A stretch of DNA of 40,557 nt, taken from positions 1 to 40,557 of the forward strand of contig CACZUR010000021.1 of NCBI GenBank assembly GCA_902784435.1, written 5' to 3'. Each line of letters begins with the position of its first letter. Within the stretch, counting starts at the first letter, position 1. This document shows, in pieces, positions 16,639 through 26,367 of the stretch. Source of the stretch: an uncultured Bacteroidia bacterium. GTDB taxonomy: Bacteria; Bacteroidota; Bacteroidia; Bacteroidales; UBA932. The notes beneath the pieces are model-generated. The model ran no database searches, was not told the DNA's origin, and worked only from the letters and a program-made list of their open reading frames with translations. Both the position numbers and the translations under genes were made by a program.

Positions 16639-18597
16639 ATGGCAGACGAAAAGAAAGACCCGAAAGGGGGTAAGATATTCAACTTCAAGTTCAATTTTTC
16701 CTGGCTCTATTTCCTGGTTTTCCTGGGAATCGGATACATGTTGTTCTCCAACCGCCAGTCCTCCGAACCGGAAAAGATTGAGTGGCAGCAGGTGCAGCAG
16801 ATGATCCAGGAGGGCGATGTAGCGGAGATTACCTTCGTCCGCAACGACTTCAAGGGAGAGGTGAAAGTGCGCCCGGAGCGGCTGGCCAAATACGCAGACC
16901 AGTTCCGGGGCGGCGTGCCGCCGAAACGCGCCCCGCAGTTCTTCTTCCTGGTTTCTTCCAAATTCGACCCCGAGCAGAGTTTCGCCCTGCTCAACGGTGC
17001 CCTGGAGCCCCAGGACCAGTTCAAGGTGGTGATCAAGAATGAGGAAAGGATGTGGATGGACATTCTCCAGATGATCCTTCCGCTCCTGATCCTGATTCTG
17101 TTCTGGGTGCTCATGTTCCGCGGCATGAATCGCGGTGCAGGCGGGCCCGGCGGCGGGATGAACCCTTTCAATACCGGAAAATCCACGGCCCGCGAGGCTG
17201 GTAAGAACGAGGTGAAGGTCACCTTCAAGGATGTAGCTGGCCTGTACGGTGCCAAGGAGGAAGTGATGGAGATTGTGGATTTCCTGAAGAATCCCGGCAA
17301 GTACACGGCCCTGGGCGGCAAGATTCCCAAGGGCGCCCTTCTGGTGGGCCCTCCCGGAACGGGTAAGACGCTGTTGGCCAAAGCCGTAGCAGGGGAGGCC
17401 AACGTGCCCTTCTTCTCCATCTCCGGTTCGGATTTCGTGGAAATGTTCGTGGGGGTGGGCGCATCCCGCGTCCGCGACCTCTTCCGCCAGGCCAAGGAAA
17501 AGGCCCCGTGCATCGTGTTCATCGACGAGATAGATGCCGTGGGGCGCGCCCGTGCCAAGAACGGCGGATTTACCTCCAACGACGAACGTGAAAATACGCT
17601 GAATCAGCTGCTTACGGAAATGGATGGCTTCGGCACCAACAGCGGTGTCATCGTCCTGGCCGCCACCAACCGGGCCGATATCCTGGACCAGGCCCTGATG
17701 CGGGCCGGCCGTTTCGACCGCCAGATTCACGTGGAACTGCCGGAGCTCAAGGAGCGTGAGGAAATTTTCCAGGTGCACCTGCGGGGCATCAAGCTGGGCG
17801 AAGACTTCGACGTGTCCTTCATGGCCAAGCATACGCCGGGCTTCTCCGGGGCCGATATCGCCAATGTCTGCAACGAGGCGGCCCTCACGGCCGCCCGCCG
17901 CGGCCACGAAGCCGTGCTGCAGCAGGATTTCCTGGATGCCGTAGACCGCATCATCGGCGGTCTGGAACGCAAGTCCAATACCATTCTTACGCCTGCCGAA
18001 AAACGCCGGACGGCCTACCATGAAGCCGGCCATGCCCTGGTGGGCTGGCTGCTCCCTTACGCGGACCCTGTTTTCAAAGTCTCCATTATCCCGCGCGGCA
18101 ATGCCCTGGGCCTTACCTGGAGCCTCCCGGAGGAACGGAAGAACTGGACGCAGACGGCCATGATCGACAAGATGTGCATGCTCATCGGCGGCCGCGCAGC
18201 CGAGGAAGTGCTGGACGGCGAGATGTCTTCCGGCGCCCTGAACGACCTGGAGCGCATGACGCGAATGGCCTATGGCATGGTCCAGTATATGGGCATGAGC
18301 ACCAAGGTGGGACCCTTGTCCTTCTATGACTCCACCGGTTCCGGCGGCTATAACCTGGTAAAGCCCTATTCGGAGAAAACGGCCGAGCTCATGGATCAGG
18401 AAGTGAAGTCCATCGTGGACAACGTGCACAAGCGCACTCTGAAAATTATTACGGACCATAAGGAGGAATTCATGCAGCTGGGCGCGCTCCTTTTGGAAAA
18501 AGAAGTTATCTTTGCAGAAGATATAGAAAGGATACTGGGCCCCAAGGTAAAACCCGCAGAGGAAGACCAGTTCCAGAAAGAAACCCCTGAGGCATGA
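16639..18597 (+). CDS. ftsH: ATP-dependent zinc metalloprotease FtsH
   Basis: A 652-aa membrane-anchored AAA protease that degrades misassembled membrane proteins and regulators. It has two transmembrane segments (about 20-37 and 143-161) flanking a periplasmic domain. Then come Walker A GPPGTGKT (237-244), Walker [11 protein letters not shown] (291-300), the second region of homology ([21 protein letters not shown]) and the zinc site HEAGH (461-465). A glycine-rich linker follows the second membrane segment. Complete and of normal length. It begins directly after the rsfS stop and overlaps cdsA by four bases. Confidence 0.97.
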   Translation: MADEKKDPKGGKIFNFKFNFSWLYFLVFLGIGYMLFSNRQSSEPEKIEWQQVQQMIQEGDVAEITFVRNDFKGEVKVRPERLAKYADQFRGGVPPKRAPQFFFLVSSKFDPEQSFALLNGALEPQDQFKVVIKNEERMWMDILQMILPLLILILFWVLMFRGMNRGAGGPGGGMNPFNTGKSTAREAGKNEVKVTFKDVAGLYGAKEEVMEIVDFLKNPGKYTALGGKIPKGALLVGPPGTGKTLLAKAVAGEANVPFFSISGSDFVEMFVGVGASRVRDLFRQAKEKAPCIVFIDEIDAVGRARAKNGGFTSNDERENTLNQLLTEMDGFGTNSGVIVLAATNRADILDQALMRAGRFDRQIHVELPELKEREEIFQVHLRGIKLGEDFDVSFMAKHTPGFSGADIANVCNEAALTAARRGHEAVLQQDFLDAVDRIIGGLERKSNTILTPAEKRRTAYHEAGHALVGWLLPYADPVFKVSIIPRGNALGLTWSLPEERKNWTQTAMIDKMCMLIGGRAAEEVLDGEMSSGALNDLERMTRMAYGMVQYMGMSTKVGPLSFYDSTGSGGYNLVKPYSEKTAELMDQEVKSIVDNVHKRTLKIITDHKEEFMQLGALLLEKEVIFAEDIERILGPKVKPAEEDQFQKETPEA

Positions 18598-19430
18598 ACG
18601 CAACCCTGAAGCGAAGCATATTCGGGACGCTCTTCCTGGCAGTGATGCTGGGAGGGCTCCTTTTTTATGAGATCCTGTACGTTATCCTGTTTGCCTTCAT
18701 TACGGCTGTCATGCTTTCGGAGTTTTACCGAATGACGATGGGGAGCGCCTGGCTGCCCCTCCAGCGGAGCGGCGTCCTCATGGGCATTCTGTTCTTCCTG
18801 GCGGCCAATTCCTATTTCTTCGGCAGCTTTTCTCTGGTCCATCTGGTTTCCCTGGCCCTGCTCTTTGTCTTTGCCCTGATGGTGCAGTCCATCGTCACCA
18901 GGAAAGACCGGGGAGAATTCCTGAAAACCGCCTATATCTATGCCGGCCTGGTGTATATCGGCCTGCCGCTGGCCCTTTCCAATGCCGTAGTCAGTTGTAC
19001 CGGTGCGTTCAGCGGCCTCCTGATGGTGGCCTTCTTCTGCATCATCTGGGCTTCAGACGTGGGTGCATACTGTTTCGGCCTGCTGCTGGGCAAAAAAATA
19101 TGGACGGCCAAGATGAGTCCTGCCATCTCGCCCAAGAAATCCTGGGCGGGCTTTTTCGGCGGCCTGCTGATGGCTGTACTCGCCGGTGCCATCCTGGTAT
19201 GGACGGGCCTGGTGAGCATCCCTTTGTATCATGCCCTCATCATGGCGGCCCTGATGCACTGCACAGGCATACTCGGAGACCTTTTCGAATCCCTGTGGAA
19301 GCGGGCTGCCGGCATCAAGGATTCCGGGAACATCCTTCCCGGACACGGCGGTCTCATGGACCGCTTCGACAGCGCCCTGTTCGCCATCCCTACCGGTTTT
19401 ATTTATCTGTTAGCATTCGGACTTATATAG
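18594..19430 (+). CDS. cdsA: Phosphatidate cytidylyltransferase CdsA
   Basis: A 278-aa inner-membrane enzyme that makes CDP-diacylglycerol from phosphatidate and CTP, the branch point to all phospholipids. It is built of about seven or eight hydrophobic segments. It carries the C-terminal CDS signature, SPKKSWAGFFGG followed by FESLWKRAAGIKDSG and LPGHGGLMDRFDS. The ATG overlaps the ftsH stop (ATGA), indicating coupled translation. The next gene, psd, uses the downstream product of this pathway. Confidence 0.95.
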   Translation: MNATLKRSIFGTLFLAVMLGGLLFYEILYVILFAFITAVMLSEFYRMTMGSAWLPLQRSGVLMGILFFLAANSYFFGSFSLVHLVSLALLFVFALMVQSIVTRKDRGEFLKTAYIYAGLVYIGLPLALSNAVVSCTGAFSGLLMVAFFCIIWASDVGAYCFGLLLGKKIWTAKMSPAISPKKSWAGFFGGLLMAVLAGAILVWTGLVSIPLYHALIMAALMHCTGILGDLFESLWKRAAGIKDSGNILPGHGGLMDRFDSALFAIPTGFIYLLAFGLI

Positions 19431-19431
19431 T

Positions 19432-20109
19432 ATGAAGTGGATCAAGATTGACAACGACTCTTACGGAACCATCCTAACCAGCTGGTGCATCTGTGCCGTG
19501 CTCATTTTCCTGGCGGCACGCTATATCCCCATCCTCTGGATCAGCATTCCCCTGTGTGCCATCATGGTGGTATTCATGGTTTTCATCACCTGGTTCTTCC
19601 GCGTACCCAACCGCGAGACGCCCTTCACGGACGACGACCATCTGGTCACTTCCGTGGCCGACGGCAAGGTGGTCATCGTGGACAAGGTTTATGAGAAGGA
19701 GTTCCTCAAGAGGGATTGCATCCAGATTTCCGTGTACATGGATTTCTTTGATGTCCACTGCAATTTCTGGCCCATCAACGGTACGGTTACTTATTACAAG
19801 TATCATCCCGGCCGCTATGTGCTGGCCTTCCACGAAAAGGCTTCGGAATTAAACGAGCATTCCTCCTCCTGCCTGGAAAACCAGTATGGACAGGTGTTCT
19901 TCAAACAGATTGCCGGCACCTTTGCACGCCGCATCGTGTGCTACTCGGAGCCGGGCAAGATGGAATACCGCGGAGACCAGTGCGGCGTCATCAAATTCGG
20001 CTCCCGCATAGACCTGTTCGTTCCGCTGGAAGCCGATATCAAAGTGAAGGTGGGAGACAAGGTGAGGGCCGTCGAATCTATTCTGGCTGTCCTTCCTGAT
20101 CAGAAGTAA
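19432..20109 (+). CDS. psd: Phosphatidylserine decarboxylase family protein
   Basis: A 225-aa member of the short, archaeal/Bacteroidota-type PSD family. It makes phosphatidylethanolamine from phosphatidylserine in the membrane. Two hydrophobic segments fill residues 12-56. The conserved MDFFDVHCNFWPINGTV region holds catalytic histidine candidates. Self-cleavage to form the pyruvoyl group is expected at the Gly-Ser in KFGSRIDLF (Ser191). It follows cdsA by 1 bp. Its last 32 bases overlap the 3' end of ispG on the other strand. Confidence 0.92.
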   Translation: MKWIKIDNDSYGTILTSWCICAVLIFLAARYIPILWISIPLCAIMVVFMVFITWFFRVPNRETPFTDDDHLVTSVADGKVVIVDKVYEKEFLKRDCIQISVYMDFFDVHCNFWPINGTVTYYKYHPGRYVLAFHEKASELNEHSSSCLENQYGQVFFKQIAGTFARRIVCYSEPGKMEYRGDQCGVIKFGSRIDLFVPLEADIKVKVGDKVRAVESILAVLPDQK

Positions 20110-21478
20110 TCAGTTCTACCAGCCTGGCCACGGCTTCCGATTCCGGAATATGCCTGAGGACAGGCTCTTTTTTGCGGTATAAGGTAACCTTTCCGGCACC
20201 TTCGCCCACATAGCCATAGTCGGCGTCGGCCATTTCGCCGGGACCGTTCACGATGCAACCCATTACGGCGATGACCACGTTCTGCAAGTGGCCGGTGGCG
20301 GCTTTTACCGCCTCGAAGGCTTCCTGCAGATTGTACATGGTGCGGCCGCAGCCGGGACAGGCAATGTAGTCCGGCTTGTAGAATTTGCGGCGGCAGGCCT
20401 GCATGATGTCGTCGTGCAGGGTGGGGTAGCCCTTCCGGACATCCTGGATGGCACCGTCCTGGATATAGACGCCGTCTACCTGGAAATCCTCCAGCTTGTG
20501 ATTGAGCAGTTCGGGGCCGAAGTCGCAGGCGGCCTCCAGCAGCAGATGCTCGCGGCAGGTGGCCTTGTAGTGGCGGGTGATGTCCGCGTGTCCGTTCTGG
20601 GCCGTGGCATAGACGCAGGGCTGGTAGAAAGGATAAAACTCTTTTTCGGGCTTCCTTCCGTACCGTTGTGCCAGATACCAGGCCGTGGGGAGTTCGTTCT
20701 CCGGCGGCTCGGTAAGGGAGACGCGGATGGTGTTGCCGATGCCTTCCGACAGCAGGGTGGAAATGGCCACGCAACTCTTGATCCGACCCATGTCGCCGTT
20801 ACCGGCTTCGGTGACTCCTACGTGAAGCGGGAATACTTCGCCCCTTTCCTGCATGCGGCGGGCGAGTTCCCGGTAGGCGTTTACCATGACCACGGTATTG
20901 GATGCCTTGAGAGAGACCACAACGTTGTAGAATTGCTCTTCCAGGCATATCTCAATCCACTCCATGGCGGCTTCGGCCATGGCCTGGGGAGTGTTTCCGA
21001 ACTTCTCTACGATGTATTTGCCCAGCGAACCATGGTTGAGGCCGATCCGGATGGCCCGGCCGTGCTGCCGGCAGGCCCTGACGAATTCCCGGAAGCGTTC
21101 GCGCGCTTTGTCGTGGTCTGCATGGAAGTTGCCGGGGTTGATGCGGATCTTATCCACGACGGGGATGCAGGCCATGGCGATGTCGGGCGAGAAGTGTACG
21201 TCGGCTACCAGCGGGACGCGTACACCCAAGTAGCGGCGCAGACGGTCCTTGACCTCCTTCAGGGCCTCTACATCGGCCATGGAGGGAACGGTGATGCGGA
21301 TGAGCTGGGCGCCGGCGCGGGCCAGCCTCCAGCACTGGTCTACGGTGGCGTCAATATCTGTGGTGTGCGTGTTGCACATGGTCTGCACCACAATGGGGTG
21401 CTCGCTGCCGATGGGAACGATGTCGGAGTTGCTGCATCCGCCTACATAGACGGTGCGGGTTTTGAGGGGTGTATTCAT
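20078..21478 (-). CDS. ispG: 4-hydroxy-3-methylbut-2-enyl-diphosphate synthase IspG
   Basis: A 466-aa iron-sulfur enzyme of the MEP isoprenoid pathway that converts MEcPP to HMBPP. The TIM barrel covers about 1-260 (VGGCSNSDIVPIGSEHPIVVQ near the start). The C-terminal [4Fe-4S] domain has CPGCGRT (Cys374, Cys377) and GCIVNGPGE (Cys408, Glu415). Between them is a region of about 110 residues. E. coli IspG has almost no insert (about 372 aa), while the Bacteroidota and plant type is usually near 600 aa or more. This one is intermediate. It is the last gene of the ligA operon, overlaps the preceding gene by four bases, and runs into psd. Confidence 0.95.
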   Translation of the reverse strand: MNTPLKTRTVYVGGCSNSDIVPIGSEHPIVVQTMCNTHTTDIDATVDQCWRLARAGAQLIRITVPSMADVEALKEVKDRLRRYLGVRVPLVADVHFSPDIAMACIPVVDKIRINPGNFHADHDKARERFREFVRACRQHGRAIRIGLNHGSLGKYIVEKFGNTPQAMAEAAMEWIEICLEEQFYNVVVSLKASNTVVMVNAYRELARRMQERGEVFPLHVGVTEAGNGDMGRIKSCVAISTLLSEGIGNTIRVSLTEPPENELPTAWYLAQRYGRKPEKEFYPFYQPCVYATAQNGHADITRHYKATCREHLLLEAACDFGPELLNHKLEDFQVDGVYIQDGAIQDVRKGYPTLHDDIMQACRRKFYKPDYIACPGCGRTMYNLQEAFEAVKAATGHLQNVVIAVMGCIVNGPGEMADADYGYVGEGAGKVTLYRKKEPVLRHIPESEAVARLVELITSDQEGQPE

Positions 21479-22338
21479 GGTTCAGGTTTTACTTCTTCTT
21501 CCATCATTTTCTTGGCCAGCTTTTTCAGCTGGGCGCGGGTGTGCCCGTAACGGGGGGTAAGCTGGTAATAAACGCCCAGGGTGACGGCTCCGTCCAGCGG
21601 ATAACCGAAGCGGTAATAGTATTGGCTGCTGTAATCCGGATTCCAGAAAGACTCCCAGCCCCATTTTACCTGGGCATTCAGGTGAATTTCTATGGGGCTG
21701 AACATCAGCGCCAAGCCCAGACCGCCCTGGACGCCGTAAGTAAGGCGCCGGTCGTAATCCCGGAATTGATTCACATACTGCTGGTACTGCTCATACGTGG
21801 CGTAGGCATCGTCCAGTACACGGGAGATGCTGGTCCGGTAGCCGCCGTAGAAGCCCAGTTTGGCCATGAGTTTGAAATGCTCGCCGGCATCTATGTGGAA
21901 GTGGGACAGCATAAAGGCCTCGGGGGTACGCATCATCACTTTGTAGGCACCCGATTCCGTGGGCCTGTAGCCGGTTTCCTTGTTGGTTTTGAACTCGTAG
22001 CCTTCGTAATTCTGCTGGGCGCCGAATTCCAGGCCCATATTGGCAAAGATCCCGAACATTGTGTAATAGCGGATGACGGAGAAGCCGAATACGGGGAATT
22101 GCCACATCATCTCCGTGCTGCGGGTGGGGTTGAAGTAACCCATCTGCAGGGAAGCGCCGCCATAGACCCCTATCATCAGGTAATCGTTGGGCTTCGCCAC
22201 CTGGATCTGGAGGCTGTCCAGATACTCGTTGGTCACACTGTCGGGCAGGGAAAAGAATTCCTTCTCCAGGTCCACCTGGGCCCGGGTAATCGTGCTGGCG
22301 GCCAGAAATGCCGCCACGGCCAGGATCCACTTTCTCAT
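21475..22338 (-). CDS. Outer-membrane beta-barrel protein, PorT-like, unknown role
   Basis: A 287-aa protein with a signal peptide (residues 1-20, ending ITRA before QVD). The mature part has repeated amphipathic strands rich in Tyr, Phe and Gly (IGVYGGASLQMGYF, FGIFANMGLEFGAQQ, GVQGGLGLALMFSPIEIHLNAQVKWGW), as expected for a small outer-membrane barrel. It resembles the OMP_b-brl/PorT-like group, but I cannot give a specific name. It overlaps both neighbours by four bases (ATGA). The lipoprotein gene before it in the operon may be a functional partner. Confidence 0.75.
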   Translation of the reverse strand: MRKWILAVAAFLAASTITRAQVDLEKEFFSLPDSVTNEYLDSLQIQVAKPNDYLMIGVYGGASLQMGYFNPTRSTEMMWQFPVFGFSVIRYYTMFGIFANMGLEFGAQQNYEGYEFKTNKETGYRPTESGAYKVMMRTPEAFMLSHFHIDAGEHFKLMAKLGFYGGYRTSISRVLDDAYATYEQYQQYVNQFRDYDRRLTYGVQGGLGLALMFSPIEIHLNAQVKWGWESFWNPDYSSQYYYRFGYPLDGAVTLGVYYQLTPRYGHTRAQLKKLAKKMMEEEVKPEP

Positions 22339-24134
22339 CGGAACATCTCCTCCATATCTATCTGCCAGACCATTTCGGCACGTTCCAGCACTTTGATCAG
22401 AAACTTGTCTTCCAACTTGAAGAAACGCACCTTTTCCGGCTGTCTGTGCTCCAGAAGATGGCCGGTATCCACCATGTTGTTGCGGTTCAGGTCTTCCGTG
22501 ATGCGGATGCAGTACGAGCCGCTTTTCAGGTAGGGGAATACCACGGGGCCATCCTTGTCCACGATGAACGAGCGGATGATCTTGTCCCTTTTCTCCGTGA
22601 GCAGGTCGATGATGTATTTGTTCCGTACGCCGGAAAGCTCCAGGGTGATGCTGCTCAGTTTGTCATCTGTGGGCAGGGTGACCTTGAGTTCCGTGCTGTC
22701 GTTGTAAAAACCGTTTACATCGCGGAATTTCCGGTAGGGAATTTTCAGGAAATAGTCGTAGCCCACCTGGAATGGCTCCGTGGGCATGACGCGGAAGTGC
22801 CGCAGGTTGGTGGAGTCCTTGATCATGGTAACCGTTCCCTTCGCTTCCTGCTGGCGCGGATTCACGCTGCGGAAACGCAGGGAATCCCAGGCCTCTTCGA
22901 TGAGCGGATACTTGAATTCTATGTCGTATCCGTACTGCTCGATGGTGGCAGGGTCTGCTTTGGTGGTCATCACGGCGATGGTATCCTCGTGCTTGCGGCT
23001 GCGGGTATCCCGCTGCTTTTTCATGAGTTCGGCCCGCTGCTCCTTGCTGTAGAAGAGTTTCACGGTCTCTTCCGTGGGCTTGAGCTTGCCTGTTGTGTCC
23101 GTCTTATCGTATTTGATGACGAGCTGCAGGGTGTCGGGCATCTTGCGCTGGTCGTTCACCCACAGCTCCAGGGAGTCTTTCTGCAGGTTGAACTGGCGGA
23201 TGATCTTTTCCCGCGGAAGTCCCTTGATTCTAAGGTCGTGGATGTTGGTTTCGGGCGCCATGAACGTGAGGTAGGCGGTGCGTTCTCCCACACGTTCCTT
23301 CTTGACAATCATCTGTTTGGAGGGTTTCTCACGGAATACGTTCAGCTCCAGCTGGGCTTTGCGGGCCAGGCACAGCGCCGTATCCTTCATGTCAAACTTT
23401 TTGAACTCGTACAGAGAGTCGTTGTACACGATGGAAGGCCGGAACAGCGTGTCCAGGAAGGCGACGCGTTCGTTGTCCGGGTCGTACAGATTATTGTTGT
23501 TCTCGTCCTTCAGGGCGTACACGCGATAGATGGTGTCCTGGATGTTCCGGATGCTAAAGAAGCCCCAGTCGTCCGTTTTGGCCGCGGCCACCGGGCGCCG
23601 GAGGAAGACGGCGGAGTCGGCCTGGTCCTTATACAGCAGCACCGTAGCGCCTTTCATGGGCATGAGCGTGTTGCAGTCCTGCACCAGTCCGGTTACGCAC
23701 ATGCTGTCTATCTGGTCGCCGGTGCTGAACACCAGCGTATAGCCGGGGAAGAGATTGCCTTCGTTGTTGTCGGCAATGGCCCCCGTCAGGTCCAGCGTAT
23801 AGGTGGTATTGCTGTCCAGGTCGCTTTCAAAGGTGACCACCACCGACTTGCCGTGGATGCTGGCCTTGGGCTTTTTCTCCAGGGGCGGGGAAAGGAAAAC
23901 GCCGTTGGCATCCTTGATTTTGACATATTCGTTGAAGGTGAACACCAGTTTGGGCTTGTGAACGGGTACGTTGATGGTACCCGGCAGGGGCGCCACTTTC
24001 CTGATCACCGGGGGAATGGTGTCCTTGTCGCCTCCGCTGGGCGGCGTGGTGGTATTGGCGCAGCCCGACGGGAGCATGAGCGAGCCCAGGATAAGGACTG
24101 CGGGTATAAGGGGCAGGAATTTACTTGGTTTCAT
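22335..24134 (-). CDS. Big_5 (Ig-like) domain lipoprotein
   Basis: A 599-aa lipoprotein with lipobox LPSGC (Cys25). An N-terminal Big_5 Ig-like domain follows (PPVIRKVAPLPGTINVPVHKPKLVFTFNEYV to VFSTGD, about 41-140). Next is a carboxypeptidase-regulatory-like beta segment (VTGLVQDCNTLMPMKGATVLLYKD). The rest is an extended beta-rich part without a known active site, ending EMVWQIDMEEMF. Such proteins are common and uncharacterised in Bacteroidota and lie in the periplasm or on the outer membrane. The start overlaps the end of rsh by 14 bases and the stop overlaps the barrel protein start by four. Confidence 0.8.
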   Translation of the reverse strand: MKPSKFLPLIPAVLILGSLMLPSGCANTTTPPSGGDKDTIPPVIRKVAPLPGTINVPVHKPKLVFTFNEYVKIKDANGVFLSPPLEKKPKASIHGKSVVVTFESDLDSNTTYTLDLTGAIADNNEGNLFPGYTLVFSTGDQIDSMCVTGLVQDCNTLMPMKGATVLLYKDQADSAVFLRRPVAAAKTDDWGFFSIRNIQDTIYRVYALKDENNNNLYDPDNERVAFLDTLFRPSIVYNDSLYEFKKFDMKDTALCLARKAQLELNVFREKPSKQMIVKKERVGERTAYLTFMAPETNIHDLRIKGLPREKIIRQFNLQKDSLELWVNDQRKMPDTLQLVIKYDKTDTTGKLKPTEETVKLFYSKEQRAELMKKQRDTRSRKHEDTIAVMTTKADPATIEQYGYDIEFKYPLIEEAWDSLRFRSVNPRQQEAKGTVTMIKDSTNLRHFRVMPTEPFQVGYDYFLKIPYRKFRDVNGFYNDSTELKVTLPTDDKLSSITLELSGVRNKYIIDLLTEKRDKIIRSFIVDKDGPVVFPYLKSGSYCIRITEDLNRNNMVDTGHLLEHRQPEKVRFFKLEDKFLIKVLERAEMVWQIDMEEMFR

Positions 24135-26367
24135 ATTCGCTGCGCGTAACGTTCTCTATGCCGTCGATTTCCGACAGCGTCTTGATAATCTTTTCCAGGA
24201 TTCCCCGGGTATTCACATACAGGTCTATGTAGCCGTCGAAGATGCCGCTTTCGGCCTGCAGGTTCAGGCGGCGCATATTGACGCCCATCACCATGGAAAT
24301 ATAGCGGGAAATCTCGTTGAGCATGCCCACGCGGTCTACGCCCTTGAGGGTGATGCGAACCAGGAAGGATGTGTCTTCCGCGGCTTCCGGCCATTGGGGG
24401 ATGACCACCCAGTCTCCGTGGATGGCCGCGATGCTCTCTGCAATCTGGCAGGTTTTCTTGTGCACGGTTATGGCGCCGTCCGGGGCTTTGAAGCCGATGA
24501 CCGGGTCTCCGGGGATGGGGTTGCAGCAGGTGGCCACGGCGAAAGGCATGTTGCCCAGGTCCAGGGTCTTGTCTTTTTCCTTGGGCGCTTCCGCTTTGAT
24601 TTCCCTTCGCTGAAGCATTTTCCGGATCCAGGACATGCGGGAGCCGGACGACTTGGCCAGAAGGTCTGCCAGTCCGTCCAGGGAAATGTTGCCGATGCCG
24701 ATCTCGTACAGGAGTTCGTCGCGGGATTGGGTGTTGTAGGCCACTTCGATGCGTTGGAGCAGGACCTCGTCCAGGGTGAATCCCAGGGCCGATACCGTGT
24801 TTTCCAGCGTCTTCCGGCCGAATTCCATGGTTTGCCGGCGCTCGTTCTTGAAATAGTCCGTGACCAGGTTGCGCGCGCGGTGCGTAATCAGGAACTGAAG
24901 CCATTCCGGCTGGGGTTTTCCGTCTTCGGCGGTAATGATTTCCACTTTGTCGCCGGTGTGCAGCTTGTGACTCAGTTTGACCAGGCGCTGGTTCACTTTG
25001 GCGGCGATGGCTTTGTTTCCCACCTCCGTATGAATGAGATAGGCGAAGTCCAGGGCGGTGGCGTCTTTCTGGATGCTGCGCTGCTCTCCCTTGGGCGTAA
25101 AGACATAGATGTCTGTCGAGGCCAGGTCTTTGTGCACCAGGTCCAGCAGTTCCAGGGCATTGACGTTGGGGTCGGCCAGGATTTCCTGGATGCGGTTGAG
25201 CCAGGCTTCCATCTCATAGTCTCCTTCTCCCTGCAGGCCCTGCCGCTTGTAAATCCAGTGGGCGGCGATGCCTTTTTCCGCGATGTCGTCCATGCGGCGG
25301 GTGCGGATCTGGACTTCTACCCACACGCCCGAATCGCTGAGCAGGGTGCAGTGCAGCGCCTCGTAGCCGTTGGACTTGGGATGCTTTACCCAGTCCCGCA
25401 GGCGCTCGGGCATATAGCGGTATACACCCGTGATGATGGAGAAGATGTGATAGCATTGGTCGCGTTCGCTCTCCTTGCTTTCCGACTCTGTCTCAAAGAT
25501 GATGCGGATGGCATACAGGTCGTAGACCTCGTCGAAGGAGATGCCTTTGGTCTGCATCTTGTGCCAGGCCGAATAAGGCGTTTTGATGCGCTTTTTGATC
25601 TGGTATTTGAATCCGGCCTTGTCCAGGGCCGCTTCGATGGGCTTGACGAATTCCACCATCTCCCGGCCTTTTTCCTCGATGCTGCGGTCTATCCGGGTTT
25701 TGATGTCCTTGTAGGCTTCCGGTTCTTTGTAGCGCAGCCAGATGTTCTCCAGTTCCGTCTTAATGTTGTACAATCCCAGGCGGTTGGCCAGCGGGATGAA
25801 GATGAACATGGTCTCCGACAGGATCTTGTCCCGCTTGTGTTCGGGCATGTGTTCGATGGTGCGGCAGTTGTGCAGGCGGTCTGCCAGTTTGATGAGGACC
25901 ACGCGCACGTCGTCGTTCAGGGTGAGGAGGATGCGCTTGAAATTCTCTGCCTGGAGGCTTTGCCGGGCCAGGTCCGAGTCTTTGTTCTGCTGGCCGGTGT
26001 CCAGGACATTCTTGATCTTGGTGAGACCGTCTACCAGCGAGGCAATCTTGCTGCCGAACTGCTCCCGGAGGTCCTCTACGGTATATTCCGTATCTTCTAC
26101 CACGTCGTGCAGCAGGGCGGCCGATATGGATTTGTATCCCAGGCCGATGTCGTCTACCACGATCTGCGCAACGGCAATGGGGTGCAGCATGTACGGTTCG
26201 CCGCTGCGGCGCCGGACATTGCTGTGGGCCTTGTTGGCAAACTCGTAGGCCTGCCGGATCACCTCCAGCTCCGCCTCGCTGGCGCATCGCTTTCTGGCCG
26301 ATGCCTCCAGGACGGCAAAGCTCCTGGCAATGACCTCGTAATCTTCTTGGGTAAACTCGGATTTCAT
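24121..26367 (-). CDS. Bifunctional (p)ppGpp synthetase/hydrolase (RelA/SpoT family)
   Basis: A 748-aa Rsh enzyme that makes and degrades the alarmone (p)ppGpp. The HD hydrolase domain holds HDVVEDTEYT (87-96), with the metal-binding His-Asp pair intact. The synthetase domain has KKRIKTPYSAWHKM and the DLYAIRIIFE strand. A TGS domain follows (DIYVFTPKGEQRSI), then a helical region, a conserved CCNPIPGDPVIGF motif and a C-terminal ACT domain (VRITLKGVDRVGMLNEI). Both catalytic halves look complete, so it is probably bifunctional. It overlaps the YihY gene by four bases and the downstream lipoprotein gene by 14. Confidence 0.95.
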   Translation of the reverse strand: MKSEFTQEDYEVIARSFAVLEASARKRCASEAELEVIRQAYEFANKAHSNVRRRSGEPYMLHPIAVAQIVVDDIGLGYKSISAALLHDVVEDTEYTVEDLREQFGSKIASLVDGLTKIKNVLDTGQQNKDSDLARQSLQAENFKRILLTLNDDVRVVLIKLADRLHNCRTIEHMPEHKRDKILSETMFIFIPLANRLGLYNIKTELENIWLRYKEPEAYKDIKTRIDRSIEEKGREMVEFVKPIEAALDKAGFKYQIKKRIKTPYSAWHKMQTKGISFDEVYDLYAIRIIFETESESKESERDQCYHIFSIITGVYRYMPERLRDWVKHPKSNGYEALHCTLLSDSGVWVEVQIRTRRMDDIAEKGIAAHWIYKRQGLQGEGDYEMEAWLNRIQEILADPNVNALELLDLVHKDLASTDIYVFTPKGEQRSIQKDATALDFAYLIHTEVGNKAIAAKVNQRLVKLSHKLHTGDKVEIITAEDGKPQPEWLQFLITHRARNLVTDYFKNERRQTMEFGRKTLENTVSALGFTLDEVLLQRIEVAYNTQSRDELLYEIGIGNISLDGLADLLAKSSGSRMSWIRKMLQRREIKAEAPKEKDKTLDLGNMPFAVATCCNPIPGDPVIGFKAPDGAITVHKKTCQIAESIAAIHGDWVVIPQWPEAAEDTSFLVRITLKGVDRVGMLNEISRYISMVMGVNMRRLNLQAESGIFDGYIDLYVNTRGILEKIIKTLSEIDGIENVTRSEYETK

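Noticed and set aside
16252-18603. 783-codon minus-strand frame opposite rsfS and ftsH
   Set aside because: Antisense shadow; FtsH and RsfS are complete on the plus strand.
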